Below are positions 1-8,944 of a DNA stretch of 64,000 nucleotides, in pieces. The stretch lies in assembly GCF_051013375.1 (NCBI RefSeq), contig NZ_CP142125.1; one strand, given 5' to 3'. How positions within the stretch are numbered: the stretch's first letter is position 1; each line of letters begins with the position of its first letter. Made by a program: the position numbers and the translations under genes. The stretch comes from Kordia algicida (GTDB lineage Bacteria; Bacteroidota; Bacteroidia; Flavobacteriales; Flavobacteriaceae). Below the pieces are notes generated by a model. It worked only from the letters and a program-made list of their open reading frames with translations, did not search any database and was not told the origin of the DNA.

Positions 1-1062
1 GAAAAAGTAAAAAAAGCAAAACGATTGGGACAGCGTGCACCTTTTGTAATTCAGACAACAATTTTGGCAGCATTACAAGCATGGGCAGAAGCAGGTTTGT
101 TTCATAACAAAGTAGCTTCAGAACGAATTGGTTTGGTCGTAGCCGGACAAAATAGTACACAAAACTATCAATACAAACTCATCTCAGAATTCAACGAAAA
201 TCCAGAATATCTATCACCAAGATATGCGCTAGAATTTCTAGAAACCAATCAAGTTGGAGTATTGAGTGAACTGTTTGAAATAGAAGGAGAAGGCGTCGTT
301 GTTGGCGGCGCTTCTGCCACAGGAAACGTAGGAATCATCAAAGGACATCAATTGCTAGAATTAGGAAATGTAGATGTTTGTTTGGTGGTTGGCGTTCCCG
401 CAGATTTATCTCCGCTAGACATGCAAGGATTTATCAATATTGGAGCAATGGGCGGAAAAACCTACAATGAACAACCTACGTTGGCATGTCGTCCCTTCGA
501 TAAAAACCATGAAGGTTTCGTGTACGGTCAGGCAAGTACAAGTATTGTGTTAGAAACTCAACAAAGTTCGGAAGAAAGAAGTATAGCATCATTTGCAAAT
601 GTCATTGGTTACGGTTACTACTTAGACAAAAACAGTTCGGCAAACCCAAACTTAGCAGGAGAAGAAAAAGCAATGCAACAAGCAATGGAACGAGCAAACA
701 TTACCAATGCTGACATTAATTACATCAATACACATGGAAGTTCTTCACCTTTGGGCGATCAAACGGAAGCCGAAGCCATTTACAATGTATTTACAGATCA
801 TCTGGCTAACATACATTTAAATGCTACAAAAGGACTTACAGGACATTGTTTATATACCGCAGGAATGGTAGAAGTTATTGCTACAGTACTACAAATGAAA
901 TATGATTTTCTGCATCCAAATATCAATTTAGAACAACCAATTCGAAGCGATTTACAATTCTGTGGCAACACCGCAAAAAAATATACCATACAAACCGCAT
1001 TAAGTAATTCTTTCGGATTTGGTGGAATAAATACGTCTATCGCATTGAAAAATAATAAATAA
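1..1062 (+). CDS. Ketosynthase-like decarboxylase (PksF/CurC type), 5' partial
   Basis: The frame is open to base 1, so the N-terminus lies outside the window and the internal TTG at 25 is not the real start. The fold is a condensing enzyme: the His of NTHGSS (codon 733-735), the Lys of NATKG and the His of GLTGH (844-846) are in place. The nucleophile position reads GGASATG, with Ser (313-315) where active synthases have Cys. In trans-AT polyketide beta-branching (HMG-synthase) cassettes, PksF/CurC-like proteins carry this Cys-to-Ser change and decarboxylate malonyl-ACP to acetyl-ACP. The gene is 19 bp ahead of an acyltransferase and in an operon with a PPTase, which fits that role. The specific substrate is inferred. 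Confidence 0.8.
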   Translation, partial: EKVKKAKRLGQRAPFVIQTTILAALQAWAEAGLFHNKVASERIGLVVAGQNSTQNYQYKLISEFNENPEYLSPRYALEFLETNQVGVLSELFEIEGEGVVVGGASATGNVGIIKGHQLLELGNVDVCLVVGVPADLSPLDMQGFINIGAMGGKTYNEQPTLACRPFDKNHEGFVYGQASTSIVLETQQSSEERSIASFANVIGYGYYLDKNSSANPNLAGEEKAMQQAMERANITNADINYINTHGSSSPLGDQTEAEAIYNVFTDHLANIHLNATKGLTGHCLYTAGMVEVIATVLQMKYDFLHPNINLEQPIRSDLQFCGNTAKKYTIQTALSNSFGFGGINTSIALKNNK

Positions 1063-1081
1063 TCAACTAAAAAATACAAAC

Positions 1082-2200
1082 ATGAAAAAAACATTCTTAT
1101 TTCCAGGTCAAGGCTCTCAGAAACGAGGAATGGGAGAAGGGCTTTTTGATGAATTTCCTGAATTGACCAAAAAGGCGGATAAAATCTTAGGATATTCCAT
1201 CAAAGAACTCTGTTTGGAAGATCCGAACAAACAATTAAATCAAACACAATTTACACAACCTGCATTGTATGTTGTAAATGCATTGTCATACCAAAAAAAG
1301 CTAAAAGATGGTGAAAAAGAACCTGATTTTGTAGCTGGACATAGTTTGGGAGAATACAATGCATTACAAGCCGCAGGCGTTTTTAGTTTTGAAAGCGGAT
1401 TGAAATTCGTAAAAAAGCGTGGAGAGTTGATGAGCGAAGCCAAAAATGGTGGAATGGCAGCTATTTTAAATTCTTCTGAAGAACAAATCAAGGAAATCTT
1501 AAAGGATGCCAAACTAGAAACGATTGATATTGCAAACCTTAACGCAGGTTCACAAATTGTAATTTCTGGATTAAAAGAAGATATCAACAACGCACAAGCA
1601 TTCTTTGAAAAAGCTGGTGTGATGTTTATTCCATTAAATACAAGTGGTGCATTTCACTCACGATACATGAAAGAAGCCGCAGATGAGTTTGAAAAATTCT
1701 TAAAAAGAAAACGTTTTTACAAACCAAAAATTGAAGTCATTGCCAATACCACAGGAAAACCGTACGATGACAAAAAAGTAGCAGAACACTTGGTAGATCA
1801 GTTATACAACAGCGTACGATGGTCTGACAGTATGACGTATTTGCTAGAAAAAGGCGATATGGAATTCGAAGAACTTGGTGTTGGAGACGTACTGACAAAG
1901 CTATCAGGTTACATAAAAAGAGATTTTGCGAAGAAAGAAAAAGCTTCAACAGTTGAAAAACCAGTAAAAAAATCAGAAGCCAAAAAAGTAAAAACAGCTA
2001 AAAAACCATCAGGCGATTCACTAGAATTAGTAGCACAATGGAATGCTTCAAACCCTGTAGGAACAAAAGTAAAATCTGACTTTTACGATTCAGAATTAGA
2101 AACACGTACCGAAGCAATGGTATTATTTGGACACAGAGCAGCAGTATATATGAAAGGTTACAACGGATATTTTGATTTACGCGAAGTAACTCCTGCTTAA
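1082..2200 (+). CDS. Trans-acting malonyl-CoA:ACP acyltransferase with C-terminal extension
   Basis: FabD/PksC-like acyltransferase that loads malonyl units onto carrier proteins. The GQGSQ motif opens the domain, the nucleophile is Ser88 in GHSLGE, Arg113 would bind the malonyl carboxylate and the catalytic His192 lies in GAFHS, a form associated with malonyl specificity. The AT fold ends near residue 280. A Lys-rich linker (about 280-312) and a domain of about 60 residues follow (TEAMVLFGHRAAVYMKGYNG region) that FabD lacks; I do not recognise it. As a discrete AT beside a KS-like decarboxylase and a PPTase, it fits a trans-AT polyketide pathway. The next gene starts 9 bp downstream. Confidence 0.85.
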   Translation: MKKTFLFPGQGSQKRGMGEGLFDEFPELTKKADKILGYSIKELCLEDPNKQLNQTQFTQPALYVVNALSYQKKLKDGEKEPDFVAGHSLGEYNALQAAGVFSFESGLKFVKKRGELMSEAKNGGMAAILNSSEEQIKEILKDAKLETIDIANLNAGSQIVISGLKEDINNAQAFFEKAGVMFIPLNTSGAFHSRYMKEAADEFEKFLKRKRFYKPKIEVIANTTGKPYDDKKVAEHLVDQLYNSVRWSDSMTYLLEKGDMEFEELGVGDVLTKLSGYIKRDFAKKEKASTVEKPVKKSEAKKVKTAKKPSGDSLELVAQWNASNPVGTKVKSDFYDSELETRTEAMVLFGHRAAVYMKGYNGYFDLREVTPA

Positions 2201-2209
2201 TCATAAATA

Positions 2210-3118
2210 ATGAGAAATAAACTCATATTTATCTTTCTGGATGGCGTCGGTTTGGGCGATAATGTTGCAACCAATCCGTTGGCAAAAGTTGACATGCCAA
2301 CGGTACATCAACTTACGGGCAAAAGATTGCTACGCGATGTTGAGGTTTCATCAGACAAATTATTACTCAAAGGAATTGATGCATGTCTTGGTGTAAAAGG
2401 AATTCCGCAAAGTGCTACAGGACAAACGTGTTTATTTACAGGTTATAACGCGCCCGCTTTTTTGGGATATCATTTAATGGCGTATCCGAGTGAAGAATTG
2501 GTTCAAATTATACAAAAACGTTCCATCTTTAAATATGCAAATGCGCACAATATCTCCAACGTCTTTGCAAATTCATATACAGATGGATTTTTCACTTCCG
2601 CAGATACGTCTCGCTACAGTGTAACCACATACAGTGTTTTGGCAGCCGATAACGGATTCAATACTTTGGATGATCTTGTAGATGGAAATGCCGTACATTG
2701 GGACATAACCAACAGTACATTACAAGGTTTGCCAAACAATCGTGTACCAGAAATCAGTCCGTTTCAAGCTGGAAAAAATTTAAAAAACATTACGGATACG
2801 TACGATTTGGTAGTGTTTGAATGTTTTATTCCAGATTTAATTGGACACCGAAAAGATATGAGTAAATCTATAGCATTCTTTGAAATGTTTGATGAATTTT
2901 TACGTGGAATCCTGCATAACAAAGAAGATCATATTCATGTACTCATGAGCAGCGATCATGGAAATATTGAAGATTTATCTTTTGGCGGACACAGTAAAAA
3001 TGAAGTTCCGTTGCTGGTTATTGGTAACGAAGCTGCACAATTTAAAGATGTACATAGAATTGACGAAATATTTGATGCTATATTTTCAAAAGTATTCAAA
3101 GTAGGCGCTAACACTTAA
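2210..3118 (+). CDS. Alkaline-phosphatase-superfamily metalloenzyme
   Basis: A 302-residue protein with the metal-ligand pattern of the phosphopentomutase / iPGM branch: Asp11 in FLDGVG, a likely nucleophile Thr70 in SATGQT, the PDLIGHRKD pair, SSDHGN and GGHSKNEVP. It should bind two divalent metals and transfer or hydrolyse a phosphate or sulfate ester. The substrate is unknown. It lacks the large insert domain of true iPGM. Its place between an acyltransferase (9 bp) and a PPTase (13 bp) suggests a role tied to the polyketide pathway, which is inference. Confidence 0.7.
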   Translation: MRNKLIFIFLDGVGLGDNVATNPLAKVDMPTVHQLTGKRLLRDVEVSSDKLLLKGIDACLGVKGIPQSATGQTCLFTGYNAPAFLGYHLMAYPSEELVQIIQKRSIFKYANAHNISNVFANSYTDGFFTSADTSRYSVTTYSVLAADNGFNTLDDLVDGNAVHWDITNSTLQGLPNNRVPEISPFQAGKNLKNITDTYDLVVFECFIPDLIGHRKDMSKSIAFFEMFDEFLRGILHNKEDHIHVLMSSDHGNIEDLSFGGHSKNEVPLLVIGNEAAQFKDVHRIDEIFDAIFSKVFKVGANT

Positions 3119-3131
3119 AAACATTCACACC

Positions 3132-3803
3132 TTGATAGATATCTTTTACACTTCATTTACAGAACCGCTTCCGACAACTTTATATTCGGAACTTTTATCT
3201 TTATTACCGAAAGATTTACAAGAACGTAACGAACGTTTTTTACGTTGGCAAGACAAGCATGCAAATCTGTTTGGAAAATTGCTTCTTATGGAAGCGCTCA
3301 AATATCACAACATCAATAACAATCTAAGTAAATTGATTCTGTATAGTGAGCACAAACGTCCGTTTTTAACATTGCCTAGCTATGATTTTAACATATCACA
3401 TTCTGGTGCGTACGCAATTTGTGCCATAGGTCAAAATGTTAGAATTGGAATTGATATTGAAAAAAAGCAGGATCGAGACTTTGAAAACTTTGATAAAACG
3501 ATGAATTCCAAACAATGGGAACACATATCAAGTTCAGAAAATCCAATAGAAACATTTTACAAATATTGGACAATCAAAGAAAGTGTTTCCAAAGCTGATG
3601 GTCGCGGATTTTACATTCCGTATGAAGAACTCGAAGTCAAAGATAAAACAGTTCAATACGAAGGAAAATTATGGTTTTTAAGTGATATTGATATCGCTGA
3701 AGATTACAGCGTAACGATCGCAACCAATAAATTATCATCATATAAATTGCACAAACTAGATTTTACAGCAGCAACTACTACTTTGTTAGCAAACAAAATA
3801 TAA
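3132..3803 (+). CDS. Sfp-type 4'-phosphopantetheinyl transferase
   Basis: It transfers 4'-phosphopantetheine from CoA to the serine of carrier proteins. The hallmark motifs are NISHSG (about 87-92), GIDIE (Asp108 and Glu110 bind Mg2+) and WTIKE (146-150, Lys149 and Glu150). At 223 residues it is normal for the family. The start is TTG at 3132; the first in-frame ATG is more than 50 residues in, inside the conserved fold. It is the last gene of the operon and is followed by a strong hairpin. It probably activates the carrier proteins of the upstream polyketide genes. Confidence 0.9.
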   Translation: MIDIFYTSFTEPLPTTLYSELLSLLPKDLQERNERFLRWQDKHANLFGKLLLMEALKYHNINNNLSKLILYSEHKRPFLTLPSYDFNISHSGAYAICAIGQNVRIGIDIEKKQDRDFENFDKTMNSKQWEHISSSENPIETFYKYWTIKESVSKADGRGFYIPYEELEVKDKTVQYEGKLWFLSDIDIAEDYSVTIATNKLSSYKLHKLDFTAATTTLLANKI

Positions 3804-3860
3804 TTCCATAAAAAATCATTTTTTGATCTTGTAAAAGATTCAAAGTGAATTAGTTCTGAA

Positions 3861-3887
3861 AAGTCGTTTTAAAAACGACTTTTTTTA
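3861..3887 (+). terminator. Rho-independent terminator of the polyketide operon
   Basis: AAGTCGTTTT and AAAACGACTT form a perfect stem with almost no loop, followed by a T run. It lies between the PPTase gene and the convergent usp gene and could serve both directions. Confidence 0.8.
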
Positions 3888-3913
3888 TGCTTTTTTCAAA
3901 GCTTTGTTTTTCT

Positions 3914-4741
3914 TTATTCAGGAATTACCAAAAATGGTACTTTAAGATGAAAACCAATTTTTTTAATGACAGGTTCGCGCAGCATACGATCTATAAAACC
4001 ATGAGAATATTGTACCATTGCTAGCATTTCAATTTGCATTTCATCAATAAATTCATGAATTGCTTTTTCTTTGCTTGTGTAATTTTGAATCCAATGAAAA
4101 CTATGTTTATGTTCTTTCAAATACTGTTTTAAAGTAGTCATATTTTGCTCTTGCTGCTCGCTTAAACGTTCCGTTTCATGTATATGAATGATGCGAATAC
4201 TTGCATCATGCAGTTTTGCCATTTTCTTCAAAAAATGCAACTCTTTTGCATCACAATAGCGATTAAAATCTGAAGGAAAACCAATTTGCGTTGGAACGAC
4301 AAACGTATGATTTTCAGGAATCGCCAAAATAGGGCAGGACGTCACTTTTTTGAAAATTTTTGTAGTATTGCTTCCAAACAAAATTTCTTTTGCACCTGTG
4401 GCACCTTTTGTTCCCATCACAATCAAATCGATTTCATATTTTTCAGCAAATATTTCAATAGCGTCGTCCAAATCGTTTGCGCTCGCAATAATCTTGAATG
4501 TATGATTTTTATTGGTAAACTCTGCTTGTAAAGCATCTTTTAAGGCTGCCAAATCTCTTTTTGAATTTTCCAAAACGGTCGTTCCTAATTTGCTTGAAAA
4601 ACTTGCCGATCTTGTTGCTATTACTTTTGCCGAATTGAGTATGTAAAAAGTACATTTTTCATTGGCATACAAGTGCAAGGTATACCGAATTGCATTTTTT
4701 GAATTGTCTGAAAAATCAGTCGGTAACAGTATATTTGTCAT
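3914..4741 (-). CDS. Universal stress protein, tandem UspA domains (usp1)
   Basis: Two UspA-like domains in 275 residues. The N-terminal one starts NILLPTDFSDNS and has a full ATP-binding motif G-2x-G-9x-G-S (GTKG to GSN, about residues 110-125). The C-terminal half ends VPFLVIPE and lacks that motif. Tandem Usps bind ATP and modulate stress survival; the target is unknown. It is the last of three usp paralogues transcribed on this strand; the gap to the upstream usp is 53 bp with no obvious promoter or operator, so co-transcription is likely. Confidence 0.88.
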   Translation of the reverse strand: MTNILLPTDFSDNSKNAIRYTLHLYANEKCTFYILNSAKVIATRSASFSSKLGTTVLENSKRDLAALKDALQAEFTNKNHTFKIIASANDLDDAIEIFAEKYEIDLIVMGTKGATGAKEILFGSNTTKIFKKVTSCPILAIPENHTFVVPTQIGFPSDFNRYCDAKELHFLKKMAKLHDASIRIIHIHETERLSEQQEQNMTTLKQYLKEHKHSFHWIQNYTSKEKAIHEFIDEMQIEMLAMVQYSHGFIDRMLREPVIKKIGFHLKVPFLVIPE

Positions 4742-4794
4742 AGTTATATAGTTAAATTGTGATGTTTAAATTGATAAAAAACTCTTGTTAGTGT

Positions 4795-5637
4795 TTACGC
4801 TTTCGCGGGAATGACCAAAAAAGGAATATTCAAGTGAAGTCCAATTTTTTTCACTTTCGATCCAAAAAATAAATTCTCAAAAAACGAATGTTTATTATTC
4901 AGCATGACTAACAAATTGATGCGTGATTTTGATTGAAATTCAGCAATAGCACTCGGAATATCATCATCGTGTACCAAATGGAACAAATGTGAAATATCTT
5001 TTAAAAATACTTCTAGTTGCTTTTGATGCATCTTTTGTGTTGTAGTCAACTTATCAGTATTTGAAACATGCAATACATTGATTCGAGAATGATAAAAAGA
5101 AGCCAACTTTTGAATGATATTTACATGTGATTCTTTAAAATCAACATTGTAATCTGACGGAAATAAAATTTCATGAGGTTCTTCAAACGAAAATCCACTC
5201 GGAATTGCCAACAAAGGACATTTTGCAGTTTTCAATACGTGAATCATATTAGAACCAAACAAGACTTCTTTTAAGCCAGAAGCGCCTTGTGTGCCCATTA
5301 CAATCATATCCATAACATTTTCTTCATACAATTTATCAATCTCTGAAACTAGCATGTTAAAAGACGAAATTTTATAAAAAATATGGTTTGGATTTTGGAA
5401 TTCAGCTTCAATTGTTTCCTGTATTTTTTCCAATCCTTTTTGAGATGCTTCTTTCATTGCATCCAACAATCCGTATTGCGCAGCACCAACTTCCATGTGT
5501 TCTACATGATAAATTACAGGTGTGTACGTATTCAGTAAAATAAAATTACAAGATTCGTTTTTAAACAATTGAACTGCATACCGAATGGCATTCAATGAAT
5601 TCTCTGAAAAGTCGGTGGGAACAAGTATTTTTTTCAT
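4795..5637 (-). CDS. Universal stress protein, tandem UspA domains (usp2)
   Basis: A 280-residue paralogue of its neighbours. It starts MKKILVPTDFSEN and has a complete N-terminal nucleotide-binding motif (GTQG then GSN after nine residues); the second domain ends IPFLVIPAKA. An FNR-like palindrome is centred 61 bp upstream of the ATG (5693-5704), which suggests control by the Crp/Fnr-type response regulator encoded nearby. Confidence 0.88.
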   Translation of the reverse strand: MKKILVPTDFSENSLNAIRYAVQLFKNESCNFILLNTYTPVIYHVEHMEVGAAQYGLLDAMKEASQKGLEKIQETIEAEFQNPNHIFYKISSFNMLVSEIDKLYEENVMDMIVMGTQGASGLKEVLFGSNMIHVLKTAKCPLLAIPSGFSFEEPHEILFPSDYNVDFKESHVNIIQKLASFYHSRINVLHVSNTDKLTTTQKMHQKQLEVFLKDISHLFHLVHDDDIPSAIAEFQSKSRINLLVMLNNKHSFFENLFFGSKVKKIGLHLNIPFLVIPAKA

Positions 5638-5692
5638 TGCGATACATTTTAATTTGTTACTTAAAAGTACACTTCAAAAACACAAAAAACTA

Positions 5693-5704
5693 TGATATAT
5701 ATCA
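5693..5704. promoter_or_regulatory. FNR-like operator ahead of usp2
   Basis: TGATATATATCA is a perfect palindrome of the TGAT-N4-ATCA class bound by FNR-type regulators. Its centre is about 61 bp from the usp2 start codon, nearly the same distance as the sites ahead of usp3 and of the gene at 9007. Confidence 0.6.
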
Positions 5705-5729
5705 GTTTGAAATTACTAAAAATCAAAAA

Positions 5730-6509
5730 CTATTCATGCAATACTAAAAAAGGAATGTGTGTGTGATAGCTGATTTTATCTACCTTTGAGTGGAATAAAA
5801 TCTGTTTAAAATAATTTAAATTTTTAGCCGCCATAATTATCAAATTGATGTCTTTACTTTCGGTAAAATCTTCCACAGCATCTTCCACATTATTATTGGT
5901 CAAAAAGTGAAAACTATATTCCAAATCATCCAAAAAATCTTCCAAAAGATGTTTGTTGGCTAATTGATGATTGTTTAGTTTTTGAGTCACTTTATTAATA
6001 TATAAAATACGTAATGACGTAATTTTTTTATCTAAAATTGTTGTAATAGGAGCCAAAGTCTGAATATCGGAAGCCAAGGTAAAATCTGTTGGAAAAGCAA
6101 CTTCGTCAAACATGGTATAAGTAGCATTTTCAGGAACAATTAACAATTTGCACTTTACTTTAGTGATGACACTTTCGGCGTAATGTCCAATCATACAAGA
6201 ATTTGTATTAGACACACCTTTTGCGCCCATAATTATCATGTCAATCTTTTTATCTTCCACTTGATTGCGAATGGCTTCAATAAAAGAATTTTGTTCGGTA
6301 AGTGTAAAAAAGTGATGTTGAGCATTTGCAGGAAGTGCTGCAATGCGTTTTTGTAATTGTTGAAACTTTACGGCTACATTTGTTTCTGGAGATTCACAAA
6401 CATGCAACACATAAAAATTACACGTAGCATTTTCCAAAAACTGAAGCGCATACACAATGGCATTCCATGCGTTTTCTGAGAAGTCTGTTGGTAATAAAAT
6501 GTTTTTCAT
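5730..6509 (-). CDS. Universal stress protein, tandem UspA domains (usp3)
   Basis: Start chosen at MKNILLPTDFSEN (ATG at 6509) to match the two paralogues; an upstream TTG at 6533 would add eight residues. It has 259 residues with two Usp folds. The nucleotide motif is altered: GAKG is followed after nine residues by GH rather than G(S/T), so ATP binding may be weak. An FNR-like box is centred 58 bp upstream. It is the first usp downstream of the response regulator. Confidence 0.85.
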   Translation of the reverse strand: MKNILLPTDFSENAWNAIVYALQFLENATCNFYVLHVCESPETNVAVKFQQLQKRIAALPANAQHHFFTLTEQNSFIEAIRNQVEDKKIDMIIMGAKGVSNTNSCMIGHYAESVITKVKCKLLIVPENATYTMFDEVAFPTDFTLASDIQTLAPITTILDKKITSLRILYINKVTQKLNNHQLANKHLLEDFLDDLEYSFHFLTNNNVEDAVEDFTESKDINLIIMAAKNLNYFKQILFHSKVDKISYHTHIPFLVLHE

Positions 6510-6561
6510 GCTTAGATCGACGTTTACAGGCAAATCTAAGCGGAAGCAACTTTAAAAAATA

Positions 6562-6573
6562 TGATTTTGGTCA
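6562..6573. promoter_or_regulatory. FNR-like operator ahead of usp3
   Basis: TGATTTTGGTCA sits inside a larger perfect 7-bp inverted repeat (AATATGA-N6-TCATATT, 6558-6577). It has one mismatch to TGAT-N4-ATCA. It lies in the gap between the regulator gene and usp3, centred about 58 bp from the usp3 ATG. Confidence 0.55.
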
Positions 6574-6598
6574 TATTCAATAAAATGACTTGTTTTCT

Positions 6599-7645
6599 TT
6601 AATACATTTCTTGAAGTTGTTGGTAATCAACAATTTTAATATTTCTACCTTCAATTTCAATAATACCTTCTTTCTTGAAGCGCGACAGTGTTCTAATAAG
6701 TGTTTCGGTGGCAATTCCGGCAACACTAGCCAAATCGTTTCTGGAAATTTTGATAGGATCTTCTGGATTTCGATTGAGTTTTTCGGCAAATTTTAAAATC
6801 GTCGTCGCCGTTTTTCGATGTACAGAACTGTATGCCATTTGTAACAATTGATTTTTGATGCCTGAAATATTATCGGTCAACAATTGAATCAACTCTAAAG
6901 TAACTTTATGATTTTTATCTAACACTGCAATCAATTCCGTTTTAGAAAGCGCGACAACTTCCGTAGCTTTTATCGCAGTTGCAGTTTCTTGATATGGCAT
7001 GTTTTGGGTAAATGAGGTGTACCCAAACAAATCGTCTTCTTTGTGCAATGCGGTCGTTAATTCTTTTCCTTGTTCGTCAAACTTATGACATTTTACAACG
7101 CCTTTTACAATCAAATAAATATAATTGGAATTTTGTCCTTCTTTGTAAATGATATCATTTTTTCCATAATTGAAAATGGTACCATTGTCATCAAAAAAGT
7201 TCTTCAAATCATTTAAATCGCGTAATTGGTGTTCGTCATTATTCTCAACATTTCCTTCGCGTTCGTCTTTTAAAATCGCAGCTTTTGCTATTCTACTTTC
7301 TATGGCGCTAATCAATTCTTCTTCCTCAAAAGGTTTCGTAATATAATCGTCTGCGCCCAAATCCATTCCTTTTCGGATATCCTGACGTTCCGTTTTCGCC
7401 GATAAAAATATAAACGGAATGTACTTTGTAGCATCGTTTTTAGACAATGCTTCCAACACGCCGTAACCGTCTAATGCTGGCATCATGATATCACATACAA
7501 TAATGTCAGGTGAATCTTGTAACGCTGTTTCTACGCCTACTTTTCCGTTGGGCGCAGTCACAACATCATAATCAGCGAGTTCTAGCAATTCCGCCGTATT
7601 TTCTCTTAAAATTGTATCGTCTTCAATTAATAGTACTTTCTTCAT
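6599..7645 (-). CDS. Response regulator fused to a Crp/Fnr transcription factor
   Basis: The domains in order are a receiver (1-120; phospho-acceptor Asp52 in CDIMMP, Lys104 in TKPF), a linker, a cyclic-nucleotide-binding-like beta roll (about 145-265) and a Crp-type winged helix (about 277-345). The recognition helix reads IATETLIR: Glu314 and Arg318 match FNR Glu209 and Arg213, which read the TGA half-site, while FNR Ser212 is replaced by Ile317. No N-terminal Fe-S cysteines are present, so input should come from phosphorylation. It is 9 bp downstream of the histidine kinase, its likely partner. The FNR-like boxes ahead of usp2, usp3 and the divergent gene are the natural targets (inference). 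Confidence 0.88.
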   Translation of the reverse strand: MKKVLLIEDDTILRENTAELLELADYDVVTAPNGKVGVETALQDSPDIIVCDIMMPALDGYGVLEALSKNDATKYIPFIFLSAKTERQDIRKGMDLGADDYITKPFEEEELISAIESRIAKAAILKDEREGNVENNDEHQLRDLNDLKNFFDDNGTIFNYGKNDIIYKEGQNSNYIYLIVKGVVKCHKFDEQGKELTTALHKEDDLFGYTSFTQNMPYQETATAIKATEVVALSKTELIAVLDKNHKVTLELIQLLTDNISGIKNQLLQMAYSSVHRKTATTILKFAEKLNRNPEDPIKISRNDLASVAGIATETLIRTLSRFKKEGIIEIEGRNIKIVDYQQLQEMY

Positions 7646-7654
7646 CGGTTTGTT

Positions 7655-8878
7655 TTATACAGTGGCTTTATTGGGTATTTTTAGCGTAAAAGTGGTGCCT
7701 ACGTTTTCTATACTTTCAAAAGAAATACTTCCTTTTAAATTCTCCAAGTGATTTTTTACAATATTCAATCCGATACCAGTTCCTTGCACTAATAAAGCGT
7801 TTTCAGCTCTAAAATAACGATTGAATATGTTTTTTTGTTCCTTTTCAGGGATACCAATTCCGTTGTCTTTAATTTGGATGGTTGTGATGAAATCGTCTTG
7901 TGTAATACTGATATCAATAATGGTATTTTCAGAAGAATATTTAATGGCGTTATTGACAACATTTGATAAGGCCAATTCAATTATTTTTTCATCTTGATGC
8001 AACGAAAAACCATCAATATTATCCGGATAATTAATCTGTTGTCCGTCTTTTAACAACATGTTTGCATTATAGACAACTTCATTGACTACTTTGCTCACTT
8101 TGAAAGTACTCAGCTTATAATTTACCTTTCCTTTTTCTAGTTTTTCAACCGAAAGGAAATCGTTTAGAATATTATTCAAATAATGAACTTTATCAGAAAT
8201 AATCTTAATATGTCGGTCGCGTTTGGCTTGTTGTTCGGTTAATTTATACTTTCCTAACAACATGGAAGATGTTAAAATACTACTTAAAGGTGTTTTGAAT
8301 TCGTGTGAAACTAACGATAAAAATTTAGTTTTTAATTCATTCAGTTCCTGTTCTCGTTTTAGCGCAGTTTTTGCATCTTTTTCAGCTTGTAAACGTAATT
8401 TATTTTCAGCTTCCAACTCAGCAATTGTCTCACTTAACTCTTGTGTTCGTTGCATCACTTTTTGTTCCAAACCAGCATACAACTCCTGAATTTTTGCTTC
8501 TTGTTGTTTTCTAATTGTAATATCAATGACCAACGCCATTACATAGTTTTCATCATTTACCGAAAACGGATTCAAACCTGCTTCTACAGGAAATGTAGTT
8601 CCATTTTTGTGTGCGCCGTGTAAATCGCGTCCATGTCCCATTTGACGAGTTTCACGATGTTTCATAAAACTTTCAAAATGCGCTCCATGACCAGCGTGAT
8701 ATTTCTTTGGGATTAAGAGGTCTAATGATTTTTGAAGCAATTCGTCTCGTGAATAACCAAACATTTTTGCAGCAGCAGTATTGGCTTCCATTATTTTTTG
8801 CTGTTCGTTCACAATGATAACACCTTCAGAAACAGCGCCTAAAAGGATGTTAAAAATATCTTCTTCTTTGCGAAACAT
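7655..8878 (-). CDS. Soluble PAS-domain sensor histidine kinase
   Basis: 407 residues with no membrane segment: PAS domain (about 8-125, FixL/NtrB-like), coiled coil (125-185), HisKA with phospho-acceptor His192 in SHEFKTP, and HATPase with N box (NVVNNAIKYSS), DNGIGIP and GTGIGLNIV. It should autophosphorylate in response to a cytoplasmic signal, perhaps redox or energy state given the stress proteins downstream, and pass phosphate to the adjacent Crp/Fnr-type regulator. Whether the PAS domain binds haem or flavin cannot be told. Confidence 0.9.
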   Translation of the reverse strand: MFRKEEDIFNILLGAVSEGVIIVNEQQKIMEANTAAAKMFGYSRDELLQKSLDLLIPKKYHAGHGAHFESFMKHRETRQMGHGRDLHGAHKNGTTFPVEAGLNPFSVNDENYVMALVIDITIRKQQEAKIQELYAGLEQKVMQRTQELSETIAELEAENKLRLQAEKDAKTALKREQELNELKTKFLSLVSHEFKTPLSSILTSSMLLGKYKLTEQQAKRDRHIKIISDKVHYLNNILNDFLSVEKLEKGKVNYKLSTFKVSKVVNEVVYNANMLLKDGQQINYPDNIDGFSLHQDEKIIELALSNVVNNAIKYSSENTIIDISITQDDFITTIQIKDNGIGIPEKEQKNIFNRYFRAENALLVQGTGIGLNIVKNHLENLKGSISFESIENVGTTFTLKIPNKATV

Positions 8879-8944
8879 ATGGCGTAGTAACGGTTATAAT
8901 TAAGGAGCATAAAACTACAAAAAAATATGCACGAAGTTGGTTTC

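Noticed and set aside
798..1094. Minus-strand open frame of 98 codons
   Set aside because: Antisense to the ketosynthase-like gene whose motifs are clear; a shadow frame.
4742..4794. A fourth FNR-like box ahead of usp1
   Set aside because: TGAT and TTGAT half-sites are present but do not form a dyad with the right spacing.
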